From the NCBI GenBank assembly GCA_020466095.1, contig CM035808.1, positions 5,350,822 to 5,414,821 of the forward strand: a stretch of 64,000 bases of DNA, in the 5' to 3' direction. This document shows positions 21,039-33,665 of this stretch, one piece after another (the first letter of the stretch is position 1; each line of letters starts with the position of its first letter). The position numbers and the translations under genes were made by a program. The notes beneath the pieces are model-generated. The model made no database searches, had not been told where the DNA came from, and worked only from the letters and a program-made list of their open reading frames with translations. Source of the stretch: Chlorops oryzae. Lineage: Eukaryota > Arthropoda > Insecta > Diptera > Chloropidae.

Positions 21039-22618
21039 AATTTTTCTTTTGGGTTCAAAAAACTATTATTAAAAATTCTTTTATATATATGTATAAATAT
21101 GGCTAATAATTAACAATTAGGATTGCCAAAAATAGTAAAATAATAGACCCTTTTATTTATAAAGGTTATTTGGGATTAATGCAAAAATCAACCATTAAGA
21201 AATCCCGATAAAATTTTGACTATTTTTAACTAATTTTTTTTTTTTTTTTTTAATTTCGTGTCAGTCAAAACTTAGTAAAAATCAATGAATTCTTTCACGA
21301 TTATTTGGCAACATTAATGACTAGTCATTAATAATTCATAAATTAAAAACGATGAAGGATTAGAAAAATAAACAAAGAATTTTAATTTCGGATTTAACAG
21401 GTCTGGATTAGTTATAAAAAAGAAAAATGTTTTCTATATTAGAGCTCTTATAAATTTAACCAACACGTTGAAACATGATTCTAGAATCTACATTTCCAAT
21501 AGCATGGAAAACATTTACCAATCACATACACAAAAGAACATTTTTTTTTTTTTTTTTTTAGTTTTTGTCTTTTAGGAAACGCAACATTTAAAGACGACAT
21601 TTTAATTTGATTTCACAACGAGTTTTTCTTAGTTCCGCAACATTTAAGTGAATCTTGCCTTATTCATATTGAAGACTTCAATCTTTTAGCATTTAATTTA
21701 TATAATATATATTTCATTTATTTATCCATTTATATGCTTCATTTTTATTAGGTAAGTTAAGCAAGTTTGTTTTATTTTTTTTTTTTAATTAAAAACACAT
21801 TTCATTTGGCCATTCACTTTTAAAGCACACTTAAGTATCATGCAACAAGTATGTATGGGCAAATTTCTCGCATGCGAGTGAATAAAACTCGTGCCCAAAT
21901 CGACTTGACTCGAGTGCGAGATTTTAAATTTTATGCATGAATTTTTAATTGTTTCTAAGCGTAATGCAACGATTTCAAAGCGTAAATAAAACATTACTCT
22001 GAGGCTCTCAGCTAAAAGTGCCTCCTCAAAACAAAAAAACAAAAAGGATAGCGAATAATTTTATAAAAGCACTTCTACTTGAATTTCATAGTAAATTCAA
22101 AAATAAACAGAAAAGAAAAGAAATACGTTTTTTTTTGTACTAAATTTTAATTGAAAGCTTTTGTGTCTTTCGTAAATATTTTATAGAAATTTCTCTTAGT
22201 TTTTAACATTTTCATTTTCTTATTTTAATATGTAACGAAAACAGCAAAAAAAAAAAACCTAAACAAAGTTTAGGTTAAAGATGTTTTTAGGTTTTCATCA
22301 TAACAAATTGGCAATTTAAATTTGAAATTTAAAGAGGCATTCTCTCTTCTTTTTTGAAAGTTTAGCTGAGCTTTGTTTTTTTTTTTTTGTTTTTTTTGTA
22401 ATATTATTTTTGGTAACGAGGTACCTAGAATTTTCAGATTATTTTCCAATTTTCTTATTTGCTAATTAAATTTTTGTTAGCTTGATTTTCTGTTTTAAGG
22501 TTTTAATAGTTTTTGTCTTTAAACGATGAACTTTTAAAGCTTCAAGGGACAGCGTTTTGGTTTTATATTGTAGGGAAAAAGTTTTAAAAACCCAACGAAG
22601 GTTTTAATGATAGAAAAC
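21039..22618. other. AT-rich noncoding DNA
   Basis: Poly-T runs (21236-21252, 21541-21559) and no credible exon. An 85-codon minus-strand frame near 21785-22042 has no recognisable features. Confidence 0.4.
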
Positions 22619-23005
22619 GGATGATGATGATGATGATGATCTGGCGTGGGTGAGACAGAGGTGATACTGTCTACAGACAATCAGGAAAATTAGCCTATTT
22701 TGTCATCCCAGGATAGGAAAAGAAAAGATAAAGAAAATTATGGTAGAGAACAGACGGAAAATTAACCTATTTTGTCATCCCATGATAGGAAAAGAAAAGA
22801 TAAAGAAAATGATGGTAGAGAACGGATATGATTCCCAATATGCCACGACCGCAAATTCTCAGCCAGGTCCTTGAGAAGGCCTGACAGTAACAGAGGAAGT
22901 GATGTGTACTGTCTCCATCCTAAGGCGAAGAAAGCTCTGAAACGACTCCTATGTTCGCTAAGGTGACGACCACATCTTATGTGTCCTGCTTTCGAGTACA
23001 CAAAA
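22619..23005 (-). pseudogene. 3' fragment of a non-LTR retrotransposon (RNase H/zinc-knuckle end of ORF2)
   Basis: On the minus strand a frame across about 22930-22810 reads DGDSTHHFLCYCQAFSR, which resembles the conserved E-T-x-x-H-F-L-C-x-C-P-A-L-S-R end of I/Jockey-type ORF2 proteins. The preceding part (AGHIRCGRHLSEHRSRF, 22985-22935) is in another frame, so the copy is frameshifted. The 3' end finishes in an ATC trinucleotide tail (about 22640-22619), as non-LTR elements often do. A 70-bp tandem duplication lies in the 3' part (about 22688-22827). Only the last few hundred bases survive, so it is 5' truncated. Confidence 0.5.
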
Positions 23006-23218
23006 TTCTGCAGAACAATCCACTTCAGATGAAGGAGACATTTTGAAAATCTCTCGTTTGGCTCTAATCCAACGATTCTAGTCTATAGAGGAAAAATTAA
23101 GAACTGGGAGCTATCATTGGTTCAGGTCTTATTGGCGTGGCCACTGATCCCCGATTGTTTTAATTTTGCACTCTTCAAGTTCTTTGGAAAATTCTTCTGA
23201 GGAAAAATGAAAAACTAA
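23006..23218. other. Short unannotated stretch
   Basis: Nothing recognisable; possibly more of the adjacent retrotransposon in degraded form. Confidence 0.3.
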
Positions 23219-23739
23219 TAGCGTGTTTCCACATAGTGCATTAACTCAATTACCTGCATTAACTCGTTAAAGCATGATTAAAAATATGATTACCCATACA
23301 AAAATGTCAAGTTAATCACCTCAATAATGCATGCATTAAAATTTAACGCAGATAAAACAGCATGGTTGCATTTGGACTTGCTTGAAAATGTTACGAAAAA
23401 TTGCACCCCTGAATAGAAAAGTACGTAAAATAACAACCGTTCTGTCAAATCAAAAGAACCGCTGAAATAAAAATCAAATTGAAAATGGAAAGTCCAAGGA
23501 ATAAGTAAAAATATTTAAGCTATTTCACACATTGAAATCAAATGAAGATTGTAATATATTCATATCTCGTTTATATCTAGCAAAATATAAGAAAGGGGTA
23601 TTTTTTCACTTTTTTTACAGCAGCTTCCGACGAAATCAGCTGATTAGTTAATGCACAGTCCGCAAGTGGAAACGACAGTGATTAACTATATGCGTTAACT
23701 TTAATGCATATAGTTAATGCACTATATGGAAACATTCTA
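23219..23739. mobile_element. TA-flanked TIR element with TTTCCA(C/T)ATAGTGCATTAAC arms
   Basis: The element runs 23221-23737 (517 bp). The left end GCGTGTTTCCACATAGTGC and the right complement (ending GGAAACATTC) pair over about 26 bp, with TA on each side. GCATTAAC-type words recur near both ends, giving several alternative stems. Non-coding. Confidence 0.65.
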
Positions 23740-24268
23740 TAATTGTAATAATTTGACTTAAATCATAATTTGGAATCACAATCATTAATTGAAATGAATT
23801 GTTTTATTGAGACTTCCTGCAAAGGATATTTCTTGCGGAGAATCTTTTTAAATCAAAACATTGCCGTTTGAAGCTTAAAAAGTTTTTTTTATTTTTTTTT
23901 ATTTAATTAAAATATTTATTTACTATTTTGATTTATTTTTATAAGTGAATCCACTTGAATGGCAATATAAGTTCAATTTTAAAATATTTCACATTCACAT
24001 TTATAATGGTTAGTTACGTCGGGGTATATTTATGCAGTTGTGTGTTTGTATAAATTATATTAATTATTTTTTTTTATTATTTTTACTTTATGTACTACAC
24101 GTGTATACATATATGTATATATATATATATTTATATTTGAATGTTAAACTTGTTGTTTGCGATTGTTAACTTATTGCTATTTCCAAAAATGTTACCGTTA
24201 AAACACCTAGAATGAATACTTCTCCTTCCTCCGGTGCTAGTTTCCTTCAATTTGTAAACCAATTTGTT

Positions 24269-24301
<33 letters not shown>

Positions 24302-26230
24302 GGTGGTTTTTCTTTGGTGCACTTTTTTGAAAATTGATCTCCAATTCCAGTGAATGTAAAATTATCTTCATATGCTCTTTAAAGAACCGTTTCCATTTCA
24401 GCAATTTCTGTTTTATACGACCTGTTTTATACGACAAGTTACAAGAAGACGAAAAAAAAAACGAAATTAGTAACAATTTGAAATTGGAGTAGAAAAGAGG
24501 TGTTGGGGATGAAACGAAATCGGTGGAATGATACAAAAGAAGAGAGAATACATCGAGACAATACACGAAAAGAATCGTTGAGATAAATGGCCGTAGGAAA
24601 AGTTAGAAGTCACTTGAGCTGTCTTGATTGCCATGATTGATTGGCTTTCGAGTGCTCTTGACAATGCCCCTTAATTTCTGCTTGTAATTTTTGTTCGACT
24701 TACATATACATATATACAATATCTATGTATATTTAACATCCTTTTCAGTGTGTATATTCGCTGGTGGGTTTGTGGACATTGTGCTTGTTTGCAATGTGTA
24801 TCGAATAACCCCTTTGCTGTGTACATTCAGATAAATCTGTCGCTTCTATTTAACTGCATCACTTACTTTTGACAGTGTTTACGGCTATTACCGAAGCAAA
24901 TATTAGGACATCAAACATATTTACATACATATTTCGTTATGTTTTCATGGAAAACTATAATTAATCCGCTTATAATGACGGTAGGGAATTTTAAATCGAT
25001 TTTTGGGAAGTTCAAATGAAAATCGATTTCAGGTAATTGAAGAGAAATATGCCATTTTAAGGAGAATAGAATTATTCGCTAATATTTTTTTAAATATCAT
25101 GAATAGTTCCATCGAATCTAGAATATTATTCTCGGTAATTATCAAATGAAAACACACTTTTCATAATTTATTGGCAGAATTGTGCCCTTTTAGCCTCATG
25201 GGAGCTCAACAATAACGAAGCCAGATGTAGTCTATAAAATTAAAACAATATTGAATTACAGAATCAAATGGTCGTAATTATGTACGGGTTTCTGGTTCGA
25301 ATTTATCCATTTATGTTATTGTGAACAGTGGCGAGTTTAACTAGAACGGGACGGGATGAATGAAAAATATATTACAAATGAATAAAGTGAGAATTTGTTG
25401 TTGTGAAAATTGCGAAAATGTTTTTAATAAGCATTTGAGTATTTTGCAAAATACACAATGAAATCGGTATAGAAAGCAAGGGCGTAGCGAGAGAAATAGT
25501 GCTTTTGTTAGCGCTTATATTTGCCACAGTGGTATATTGAGCAATTATAAGACATTAACCGAAAAAAAATTTGGTGGGGCAAGAGGAAGTTTAGAGAGTT
25601 TTGGAACCAAAAACCCAAAAAAAATCCGAAAAATTCATGACGTCCGATTTCGATGAAAATTTATATATGGAATAAGTGAAAAATTCGTAGAATTTTGGCG
25701 CTAAAATTAAAAAAAAAAACTGATTACAATTAGTCTAGTTTGGGTCTAGTTCCAAAGTGGTCCAAAAATGACTAGTTGTTAAAAAATCAAAATTATATTA
25801 TTTAAAAATAATGTCCGAACTCCCAAATCAATTTACAAACTGTGTACGTAATTCATTTAATGAAAATTTTACTAGATATTTGTCTTGCTTCCTCGAAACT
25901 GTACCTCAAAATACAATGTATAAATTTTCTACCGAAAACAGTGATTACGTATTCATAACAATACGATTGTAAAATAAAGAATTAAAATTACGTTCAAGAA
26001 TTAGTATTTCTTCTAATCTAATCTGCTAAAAATCTCTCTAACAATATGGCACAATTTCGAAAATGTAATACGTATTTTACAGTTTTGTGATAAAATTGAA
26101 GAGTTTTGCAGTAGTATTTCAGTAACTTAATTGCTCGTAAAAATCTCATTCATATGCACAAACGTGATATGGAACCAGTTGAAAGTATCAAAAACTCATT
26201 CATTCCAATAAGTACAAAAGTATAAAGTAT
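23740..26230. other. AT-rich noncoding DNA
   Basis: Contains a 31-bp T run (24270-24300) and TA/TATG microsatellite patches. A 99-codon minus-strand frame at 24267-24566 ends in poly-lysine encoded by that run and is not credible. No exon seen. Confidence 0.45.
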
Positions 26231-26874
26231 CACAGTTGCCCAGTTAAGGGGAATTTCCCCTAAATTTAAAGTAATTTATGGTCTTTAGTGAAATCGTAGG
26301 GCAGAAAAGTGGTCAGGGAAATTTTTATGAGACCTTATTTATGAGACCAAGTTTTAGTTTTTGGTAGAGCTGTAAAAATGCTAAAATTTACACTACTCGA
26401 GTGTATTCGTTATTTTTCGTCAAGTAATCGTTACTTAGCACTCGTTACTAAGTACTCATTATATTTTTTCAAATATTGTTCACAAACGAATGACGTTGCA
26501 TGAATAACTCAATGTTGATAAAGTAATCAAAAATCTCTCATTCTCTTTGAATCTTCACCAAGTATTTAGTAACCAAATATCAACTCAACTCACTCTACTA
26601 CCATACTGTTTTGTGCACCCATTACATTAGTACTTTATTACTCTGGCAACCATCACCTGGCATGTCGTGTACAAAAAAAGTTCTAGTAACGAGATACTTC
26701 CATCAGTAACGAGACGTTATTGATTACTGACTAGAGTAATCGTTACTTTTTACCGAATAATAACGATATTTTACAGCTCTGGTTTTTGGAAGATCTAAAA
26801 ATTTAATTTGAGGGAATATTGGCCTTGTTTTGAGACATTCTGGGGAATACTCCCCAAAAAATGTGGAAACAGTG
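26231..26874. mobile_element. MITE family K, copy 1, split by a hAT MITE
   Basis: Ends CACAGTTGCCCAGTTAAGGGG and ...GGAAACAGTG correspond to those of the intact copy at 48906-49119 (CACTGTTGCCAG). The shared interior (GGTCTTTAGTGAAATCGTAGGGCAGAAAA-like) confirms the relation. The 417-bp hAT MITE at 26365 interrupts it. The flanking duplication is decayed. Confidence 0.7.
26357..26789. mobile_element. hAT-like MITE with 8-bp TSD GTTTTTGG
   Basis: The element runs 26365-26781 (417 bp). TIRs are (T/C)AGAGCTGTAAAA, typical of hAT ends. Exact GTTTTTGG copies flank it (26357-26364 and 26782-26789). The uninterrupted equivalent in the K copy at about 49030 reads GTTTTTAGAAGA, an internal empty site. 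Confidence 0.9.
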
Positions 26875-29623
26875 CAAATAATCCGGTAGAGGATTAAAAT
26901 GTGACTTTAAAGTTTTGCCATGGCACTCTTTGATTCATATGACTTCAAAATTTAAACTCATGAAAAATACACCGAGCCTTCCATTTGGCAATCACGGTAT
27001 CGATACGTAAGAACAGAAGCCAGAAAATGAGAAATCCTACACAGAGCAGCAAACAAAATAAAGAAATATCTATGTCAAATATGAGTCATAGAAGATTTGG
27101 AAATGTTTTAAAAATTAACATATATGATTCGAAAAAGACTCATAAATGATTGCCAATAAGGCTCGAAAAGGACTCGCAAATGATATCAAATATGAAACTT
27201 CATTTTCTCTGGAATAAAATATCGTTTGTGATCAGAAAATGAGCGAATATTTAATTATTTTCATAAGAAAGTGAACCAAAACGGATTCGCTTTTGATGAG
27301 AGATTTCAAAAAATACTAGCTAGACTAATGAACCCAATTTAAAAGATATTATGATTATTTTTCTGACTGTCCTCATTTGAAATGCATGACGGAAGTCTGC
27401 TCTGCTCTTAAGAATTCAGCAATGGAAAACAATGAAGCAGAAGAGAACTCTAGAAAATCTCCCATAATCACTTTTCTGCAACGAGGGTCCTTATTAATGT
27501 CTACGCCACTGGCTTAGGTTCATGCTATAGACACATTCACATTTTATTGATAACACTGTGATAGTTTTTTTCAAAAATTTAAAAAGACAAGACCGAATTT
27601 AACAGTTTCCCCCGAGGAATCGAACTGCATCATTAGTTTTTTGAGTTATCGGTAAGACTTCATGCGTAATTTTTTAAAAAGTTTTTTGATCTCTTTTTTG
27701 GCCCATATCTACGTTTGAGTTGATGTTTGGTATTCTAATCTAACACCAAAATGTACTCTGAGATATGCCAAGTGTTCCTTCCGAAAACACCGTTATGATA
27801 AAATGCGAAATTAGGGAGCTATACCCATTTAAAACTCAAAAATCATCTACAATTAAAAATTTTTTATTTTATTTTTTATATGAAAAACCCCTGAAGTATG
27901 CTTCGAAATATTTAAAATACTAACTAAAATGTATGCTTTTTGTGTTTTAAATCGGTATATGAATTTTTTGGCCAGTTTGAATAGAAAGGGTCTGGCGGGT
28001 TAAGCAAAGGCATGCGGCATCATGAAAGGAATTTTAAAATTTTGTTGATTTTTCGATAGGTGCCATCTAAAAACACTGTGGAGACTACTTTTTAGATTTT
28101 TATTTTGAACGGTCCTTGAAATATCCTGGAAAATCCTCTTTTAATAAGCCTTTTTCAAAATTTTATATCTCAACAACCAATTGAGATAGAGAGACGATCT
28201 AAGCAGATTCTGTTAGATAATAAAACAGGGAAGCAAAAATAATTTTTTTTAATTTTTACACTGAGAAAATTTTTTTCACAAAACTAGAAAGAAAATTTTT
28301 CATATTTTTTTCAGTGTATTCCCAGTTTTCCGCCACCCTATAAATTGCTTTTAAAAATACCCCTTAGTATTAACTTTCATTTAAAAGAAAAAAATATTTC
28401 AATCAGATGGCGCAGCAGTGTGATATTCAAAAAATTGCAAGTGCACCTATATGCTCCCAGTATTAATATCCAGTACAAATGTCTGCAATATGGTACAAAA
28501 ACACATCACTCATACGCCAAGTCTTAAGTATAAAAATATGCAGTTTATTTTTCTAAATATTTCAAATATGAAATATTATTCAGAATACGGGTGCATTTGA
28601 GCGTTTCACGTCAAATCAATATTGCAAAAGCATTTGAAAAAATGCGGTCCATTCAAAATGTTCAATTGAACGAAAATTTTCAATGAAAATTCATTGAAAT
28701 GAGCACTAATTGAAAGCCACATTTTCAAGTTAATTTTCCTCTTCTCGGTTGATTTAAGAGCACGACCAAAAAATAAATTTCAAAAAAAAAAAAAAAAAAC
28801 GCCAGTGTGAAATTCGGCCACGAAATTTGCATTAAATCATTGAGCATTCAAATTTGGGTTCCACATTGCGTTCGCACTTAATTTCCATTGACCGCAAATG
28901 CGAAAATATTTCCCCGAAAAGCTAAAATAATTTTCAATAGAAAGCTTAAATAATTTGCTTGGCAAAAAGGTTCAATGATCCATCCGCATTTACACGAGCG
29001 AGAACGAACACGAAAATAAATTTTCATACGATAAGCTGATTATGCCACAGTGACGTGGAAATCTGTTTGTGTTTTCCGATAACATTAATGACTGGTCCGG
29101 AGCGCACAATTAATGTTTTTCAAGGCGTCAAGCCAACCAAAAACAAAAAAAAAAATAAAATAATAATAATAATAAAAGAGAAATGCTCTCTTTGATTCTT
29201 CATATATGTATGTATGTATATGTATATGGTAAGTAAATGTACGCCCACACATTTAAGCCTTTCGGGCTTCATTTACTTTCAACAAAAGGACGAATGTGAT
29301 TGTTAGATATTCGTTTAACCATGTTTTCTTTTCAAATCAAAAGTCAATTAAATCTAATTTTTCCTGAAGCGAAAAACTTTTCAATAAGAACAGCGAGAAC
29401 GGAAAAACAATAAGGATGGCCTTTGTCGGGATAAAATAATGGACGAATATATGTGAGCGCGCAGGCGGAAGTGTGTCTGTGTGTGCGAGTGCGAGTCTGT
29501 GACTGTTTGCGTACATATGAGTGAAAATATAAACCCTGCAGTAATGAAGAGCTTCATTTACCAAAAAGGAGGTCTCTGAGGTTACTCGAAATATGACTAG
29601 TCAAAGTATGGAGTATCTTATGT
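26875..29623. other. Noncoding DNA
   Basis: No exon. Features are an A run at 28781-28799, a TATG microsatellite patch at about 29203-29227, and a GTGTG/GCGAG-rich patch at 29460-29510. Otherwise featureless at this resolution. Confidence 0.4.
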
Positions 29624-29869
29624 ATGATAATCAGGGCTCGGATAAATATGCATTCATAAATTTAAAGCATACTTTATGGCGGAAAATCTTTTCTTACCAA
29701 TATTTTGCGCATAAGTTTAGTAAAGTTGAACTTCAAACCTTCATAAAAATTCTTATTGAAGTTAAAAATCTATTTGAATCTTAACTTTATGTGAGTTGAA
29801 CAAAATTTTTAGTCCATAAAGTATACTTTAAATTTATAAATGCATATATAATCGAGCCCTGATGATAAT
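29624..29869. mobile_element. hAT-like MITE family E, copy 1 (230 bp)
   Basis: The element runs 29632-29861. It starts CAGGGCTCGGATAAATATGC and ends in the inverted form ...CGAGCCCTG. Exact 8-bp ATGATAAT duplications sit at 29624-29631 and 29862-29869. The conserved interior includes TTTAAAGCATACTTTATGG near one end and its complement near the other. Other copies: 31597, 35097, 45752 and 58080. Confidence 0.9.
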
Positions 29870-31590
29870 TGACTAGACCTTGAGTAGCAACAAGTGGTCT
29901 AGGAGAAGAGTAGTCTAAAAATTAGACCAATGGGGACAATTGACCTCTAATTGATAATAGGAGGTGTACTCATGGAATAGTTATCCACCGGTAAAATATC
30001 TCCTGCATGAGAAAGTCATCAGTGATATCATCGATAACATATAGGTGACAGTATCATGCATGACACCTTGGGCGACATATCATCGTAGAGGGGTGCTATT
30101 CATGTGCTTGAATCTCATTGGCTACTGAAATTTAAATAGGGTTTTAGGGTCAGAATCCGAAGGTTCGATCCCTGGCTAAAGCGAAAAAAAAATTGTTAAA
30201 AATAGATTTTTAAAAACTTGAAAAATATTTAAAGAGAAGACAAAGAGAATTTTCAGCTGGTTTCTATAAAATTATATTCAGAGAGATAAGAAAATATGCT
30301 GTTCTCAAATGCTTTTTTCGCCATCGCACCCTCTAGCACTACATGTCATGCTAGGAGTCACCAGTGACATTTTGTAGTCCCACGATGATGTGTCACTGGT
30401 GAATTCACAGTCCAACTCCTGTACAAATAAAAACTGAAAAATGTCCTATGAAATCGCATGCGTTCCGGCTCCAAAGTCACCCTGAATTCATCGATGATGT
30501 CAGAGGGACATTTACCGCTGGGTAAATGCGAGTTTGCTTTATTAACAATGGCAGTTCAATGTTAAAAAAGACAGTTTAAGGCATTGCTTGGCAAATTTAA
30601 AAGGAATATATAGTCCTAGTATTTTTGTGACTAGTCTGGGAGTAGTTGAAGTTACAGCAGGGAAATGGCAGAATTTCCAGCAGGGAAAATATGTACGAAG
30701 ACTGAAATGAAAGAAATTTGAATATCTGAAATGTTTCAAAAAAGTTATTATTTTTCTGGTGGCAAAATCCCCAAAGAATGACGTCTTAGTGTTATACAAA
30801 AATAAAGCTCAAGAAACAAACTTTTTCGGTTTGTTTTACATAAAAACAAAATTCTCAAGGGAATTTATGTAAATTTTATCCTTAACGTCTCGTTATCGTT
30901 TGCTTCGATGTCTTAAAAACTTTCATTGCCTCAATAGGCTTTCACACATGCACATCTAACAGCGACTTTGATTTAATGGGACCTTATCTCACACACGTTC
31001 ATATGTGCACAAACATACACACATGCGCATACATATAAAAATGTTGACATATAGAATTGCAAAGCTTTCGTGTATTTGTGTCCTCATTAATGTGTTCGGA
31101 ATCGCTGTCTAAATGCTCTCATCCAAACCAGCAGTCGTGCCATACCCATTGTAATGCCAAAAAATAATTGCGGCTTCAATGTGAAAAATTAGCTCAAACT
31201 TTTCCAAAACAAATGGAGTAGATTACTTAATAATGAGTTGAATTGGGCCGATTCCAATACTCATAGGGGCATTTTACGAAACACACAATCGCGTAGACAA
31301 TAGGTGCAAAACATAAATGATCTCCTGTGGATATCAAAACCCCGTTCGTCGTTTGTCCTTCAACGTTTCGTTTGTTTGCCTTTCACATTAGATCGGAAAT
31401 CCAGATAGCATAATTTAATGAAGACATTGCCATATTGTCATATTTGGTAGTGAGGATAAAAAGCTATGTACGTACATAATGACTTTGACTGAGTGTTTGT
31501 GTATACACGCTGCACCATTCGAGGTCTTCTCGAGGGTTTGTCAAAAAAAGTAAAATGATTTGTCCAAGCACATTTCGTTTTGAGAAAAAT
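29870..31590. other. Noncoding DNA with short repeated GATGATATC-like motifs
   Basis: Between 30000 and 30500 the words GTGACA, ATGATGTC and CACTGGTGA recur on both strands, suggesting a degraded repeat. No exon seen. Confidence 0.35.
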
Positions 31591-31596
31591 ATATGT

Positions 31597-31821
31597 AGGC
31601 TTACAGCCTAAATTTAAAGCATACTTTAGGGGGCAAAATTTCTCTTACCAATATTTTGCCAACAAGTTCAGCAAAGATCTTCAAACCGCTTTTCTAACTT
31701 CAGAAAAATTAATATTGAAGTTAAAAATCGATTTGAATCTTAACTTTAAGCGAGTTGAACAAAATTTGTACTCCATAAAGTATGCTTTAAATTCATAAAC
31801 GTTAATAAAATCCGAGCCCTG
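31597..31821. mobile_element. hAT-like MITE family E, copy 2, degraded left end
   Basis: The right end ...AAATCCGAGCCCTG (31808-31821) and the interior (TTTAAAGCATACTTTA, AGTTAAAAATCGATTTGAATC) match family E. The left TIR is replaced by unrelated sequence and no duplication is seen. Confidence 0.7.
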
Positions 31822-31947
31822 GTTCGAAAATGTTCGAAACTCTTGCTCGCTTCATGCTCATATGTCGAATGTATATCGACTGGAAGACTTTTTTTCAAAT
31901 TTAAAGGGAAAAATTTCCCGGGAATGTTTAGAATCGAGCGGATATGC

Positions 31948-32110
31948 TTAACCCTCTAACTCCTGGCTCCGTCTCAAGACGGACTTTTTTCGAACAAACT
32001 ACCAATAGAACTTATAATAATAATTTCAGATTCGTGTTTTTCTACCCAAAATTAGTCATTTCTGAACTTTTCATTGAAAAAATTTTTTTTTTTTGGCATT
32101 AGAGGGTTAA
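31948..32110. mobile_element. piggyBac-like MITE, copy 1 (155 bp)
   Basis: The element runs 31952-32106. TIRs are CCCTCTAA(C/T)(T/G)CC, flanked by TTAA at both ends, matching the piggyBac target and CCC start. An internal inverted hexamer pair (CCGTCTCAAGACGG) is conserved in the second copy at 43159. Confidence 0.85.
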
Positions 32111-33431
32111 GTATATTGTATATTGGGGAGAACGAGCTAGTGGAGTTTTAAATAGAAACAAGTTTTTCATTAAATTCATAAAAGCCAAACAATTTTATTC
32201 AGTTCGCAGGAAAAATGCCAAAAATAAAATTCGATTTAACGATGAAAAAAGGTCTTTCAATTAATTCCTCTAAAAGGTCTTCTTAAGACCTTCGAGTGAT
32301 ACACTAAAAAATATTTAAAATATATTCCCACTTTTATTCATATTTTCTTGAATTGATTCGAATTGATTTTATTGCAAAAGAAATGAATAAAAAATGTTAA
32401 GCAAATAAAAAACAATTTGCTAAAAACTAAAAATAAAAAACCCCAAAATTTTGCTAAAAATTAAAATAAAAATTCAAAAAATTTGCTTAAAATTTTTTAA
32501 AAAATCCAAAAATATTTGCTTAAAATTTTTTACAAAAATCCAAAAAAAGTTTGTTAAAAAAAAAAAATCCAAAATAATTTTGCAAAAAATTTTTTTTTAA
32601 ATCCTAAAATATTTGTAATGGTTTTTAAAGCATAAACTCAAGATTATAGTCATTGATTAGATTAGGAGACTCTTATCGCAGCAGCTTGTAGTTTTTGGGT
32701 GAGAACCGTACAGGCGATATGGGCGGCACAAGTTCCTCCCGCTTCCCCGTACGCTTTTCACCCACAAACTACGACTTGCCGCGGCAAGGGTTTCCTAGTC
32801 TAAGCACGGACCTACTTAAGTAACGTAATTTAGAGACTTTTGTCCCTTTAGTTCATTCTGTTCCAATACCCATCTTTTACACATACATATACATATGTGT
32901 GCAACTATATACCAATTTTTTTTTTTTTTTTTTGTTCGAAAATAAAACTTAAGCTCATTAAAAGTTAAGTTATTTTTGGCTATCCCTCGTATTTCCTTAG
33001 TGTAACTATAAATTGTATTATGTCTGGTACTAACGTGCGGAAAAATGTTGTAGGCAAATATTTACATTGTGTGGCAATAATGATGTACACAATACGAATA
33101 CGAATGCGAAGGAGAATGGGCATTAGGAATGGGAACGGGAATGGGAATGAGAGTGAGAATGAGAGTGTGAGAATGGCAATGCAAGGCACGGCTTGGAAGT
33201 GGGTAACTAAGAACAATAACAAGCATCAATGAGCAATAAGGAGAAGGAAATGTAGCTGAACAATAAAAGCAATTGTGGTTCTTGGAACTTTCGCTGTCGG
33301 ATTTGAACAGACGGAAGAGACGGAAAAGCTTCAAAAGGTGGAACTGAATTTAACATCCTGCATAAATTTATAAAGTTCTTAACATGACTGGAATTTTAAG
33401 CAGTTAAATAACACTAAAAATTCGTGTATGT
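32111..33431. other. Noncoding DNA downstream of Nmdar2
   Basis: An imperfect inverted pair near 32675-32795 (GCAGCTTGTAGTTTTTGGGTG / CACCCACAAACTACGACTTGC) could be a small TIR element. A GGGAATGGGAATGAGAGTG-type purine-rich patch lies at 33110-33180. Frames on both strands there come from this low-complexity patch. Confidence 0.4.
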
Positions 33432-33443
33432 TTTATTTATTTA
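33432..33443 (-). terminator. Nmdar2 candidate poly(A) signal
   Basis: Overlapping AATAAA hexamers on the minus strand lie about 95 nt after the inferred stop codon at 33536-33538, the first such signals downstream. Confidence 0.5.
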
Positions 33444-33535
33444 TTATTTTTTTGTTGTTTTTATTATTTTTGTTTTGTTTTTTGTTTGTTTAAACACAAA
33501 ACAGGTGAAAGCACATCGACAGCTTGTGCCGGCAA

Positions 33536-33665
33536 CTATCTAATGGGAGCAATAGTGGATTCTGGTGCTTCTAGTTTAGATGCAATCTGCTTTTTGAGTG
33601 TTGCAGGAGTTGTTGTTGTTGTTTTTGTTGTTTTTGTGTAAGCAGAGCTATTCTTTTGCAATAAA
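33536..33665 (-). CDS. Nmdar2: Nmdar2 terminal exon (tail, Thr-rich)
   Basis: An acceptor ATCAGCACAG precedes 33665. Joined to the phase-2 end of the previous exon, it reads [15 protein letters not shown], a T-rich run, then [19 protein letters not shown] and a stop (TAG 33538-33536). A competing acceptor 5 nt upstream would give a Q-rich frame that also stays open, to a different stop, so the C-terminus is not settled. No ESDV-like PDZ ligand is seen. Confidence 0.5.

Noticed and set aside
33062..33334. Possible Nmdar2 tail or separate small protein on the minus strand
   Set aside because: It is generated by a purine-rich imperfect repeat, has an equally open plus-strand frame, and is beyond the terminal exon and poly(A) signals.
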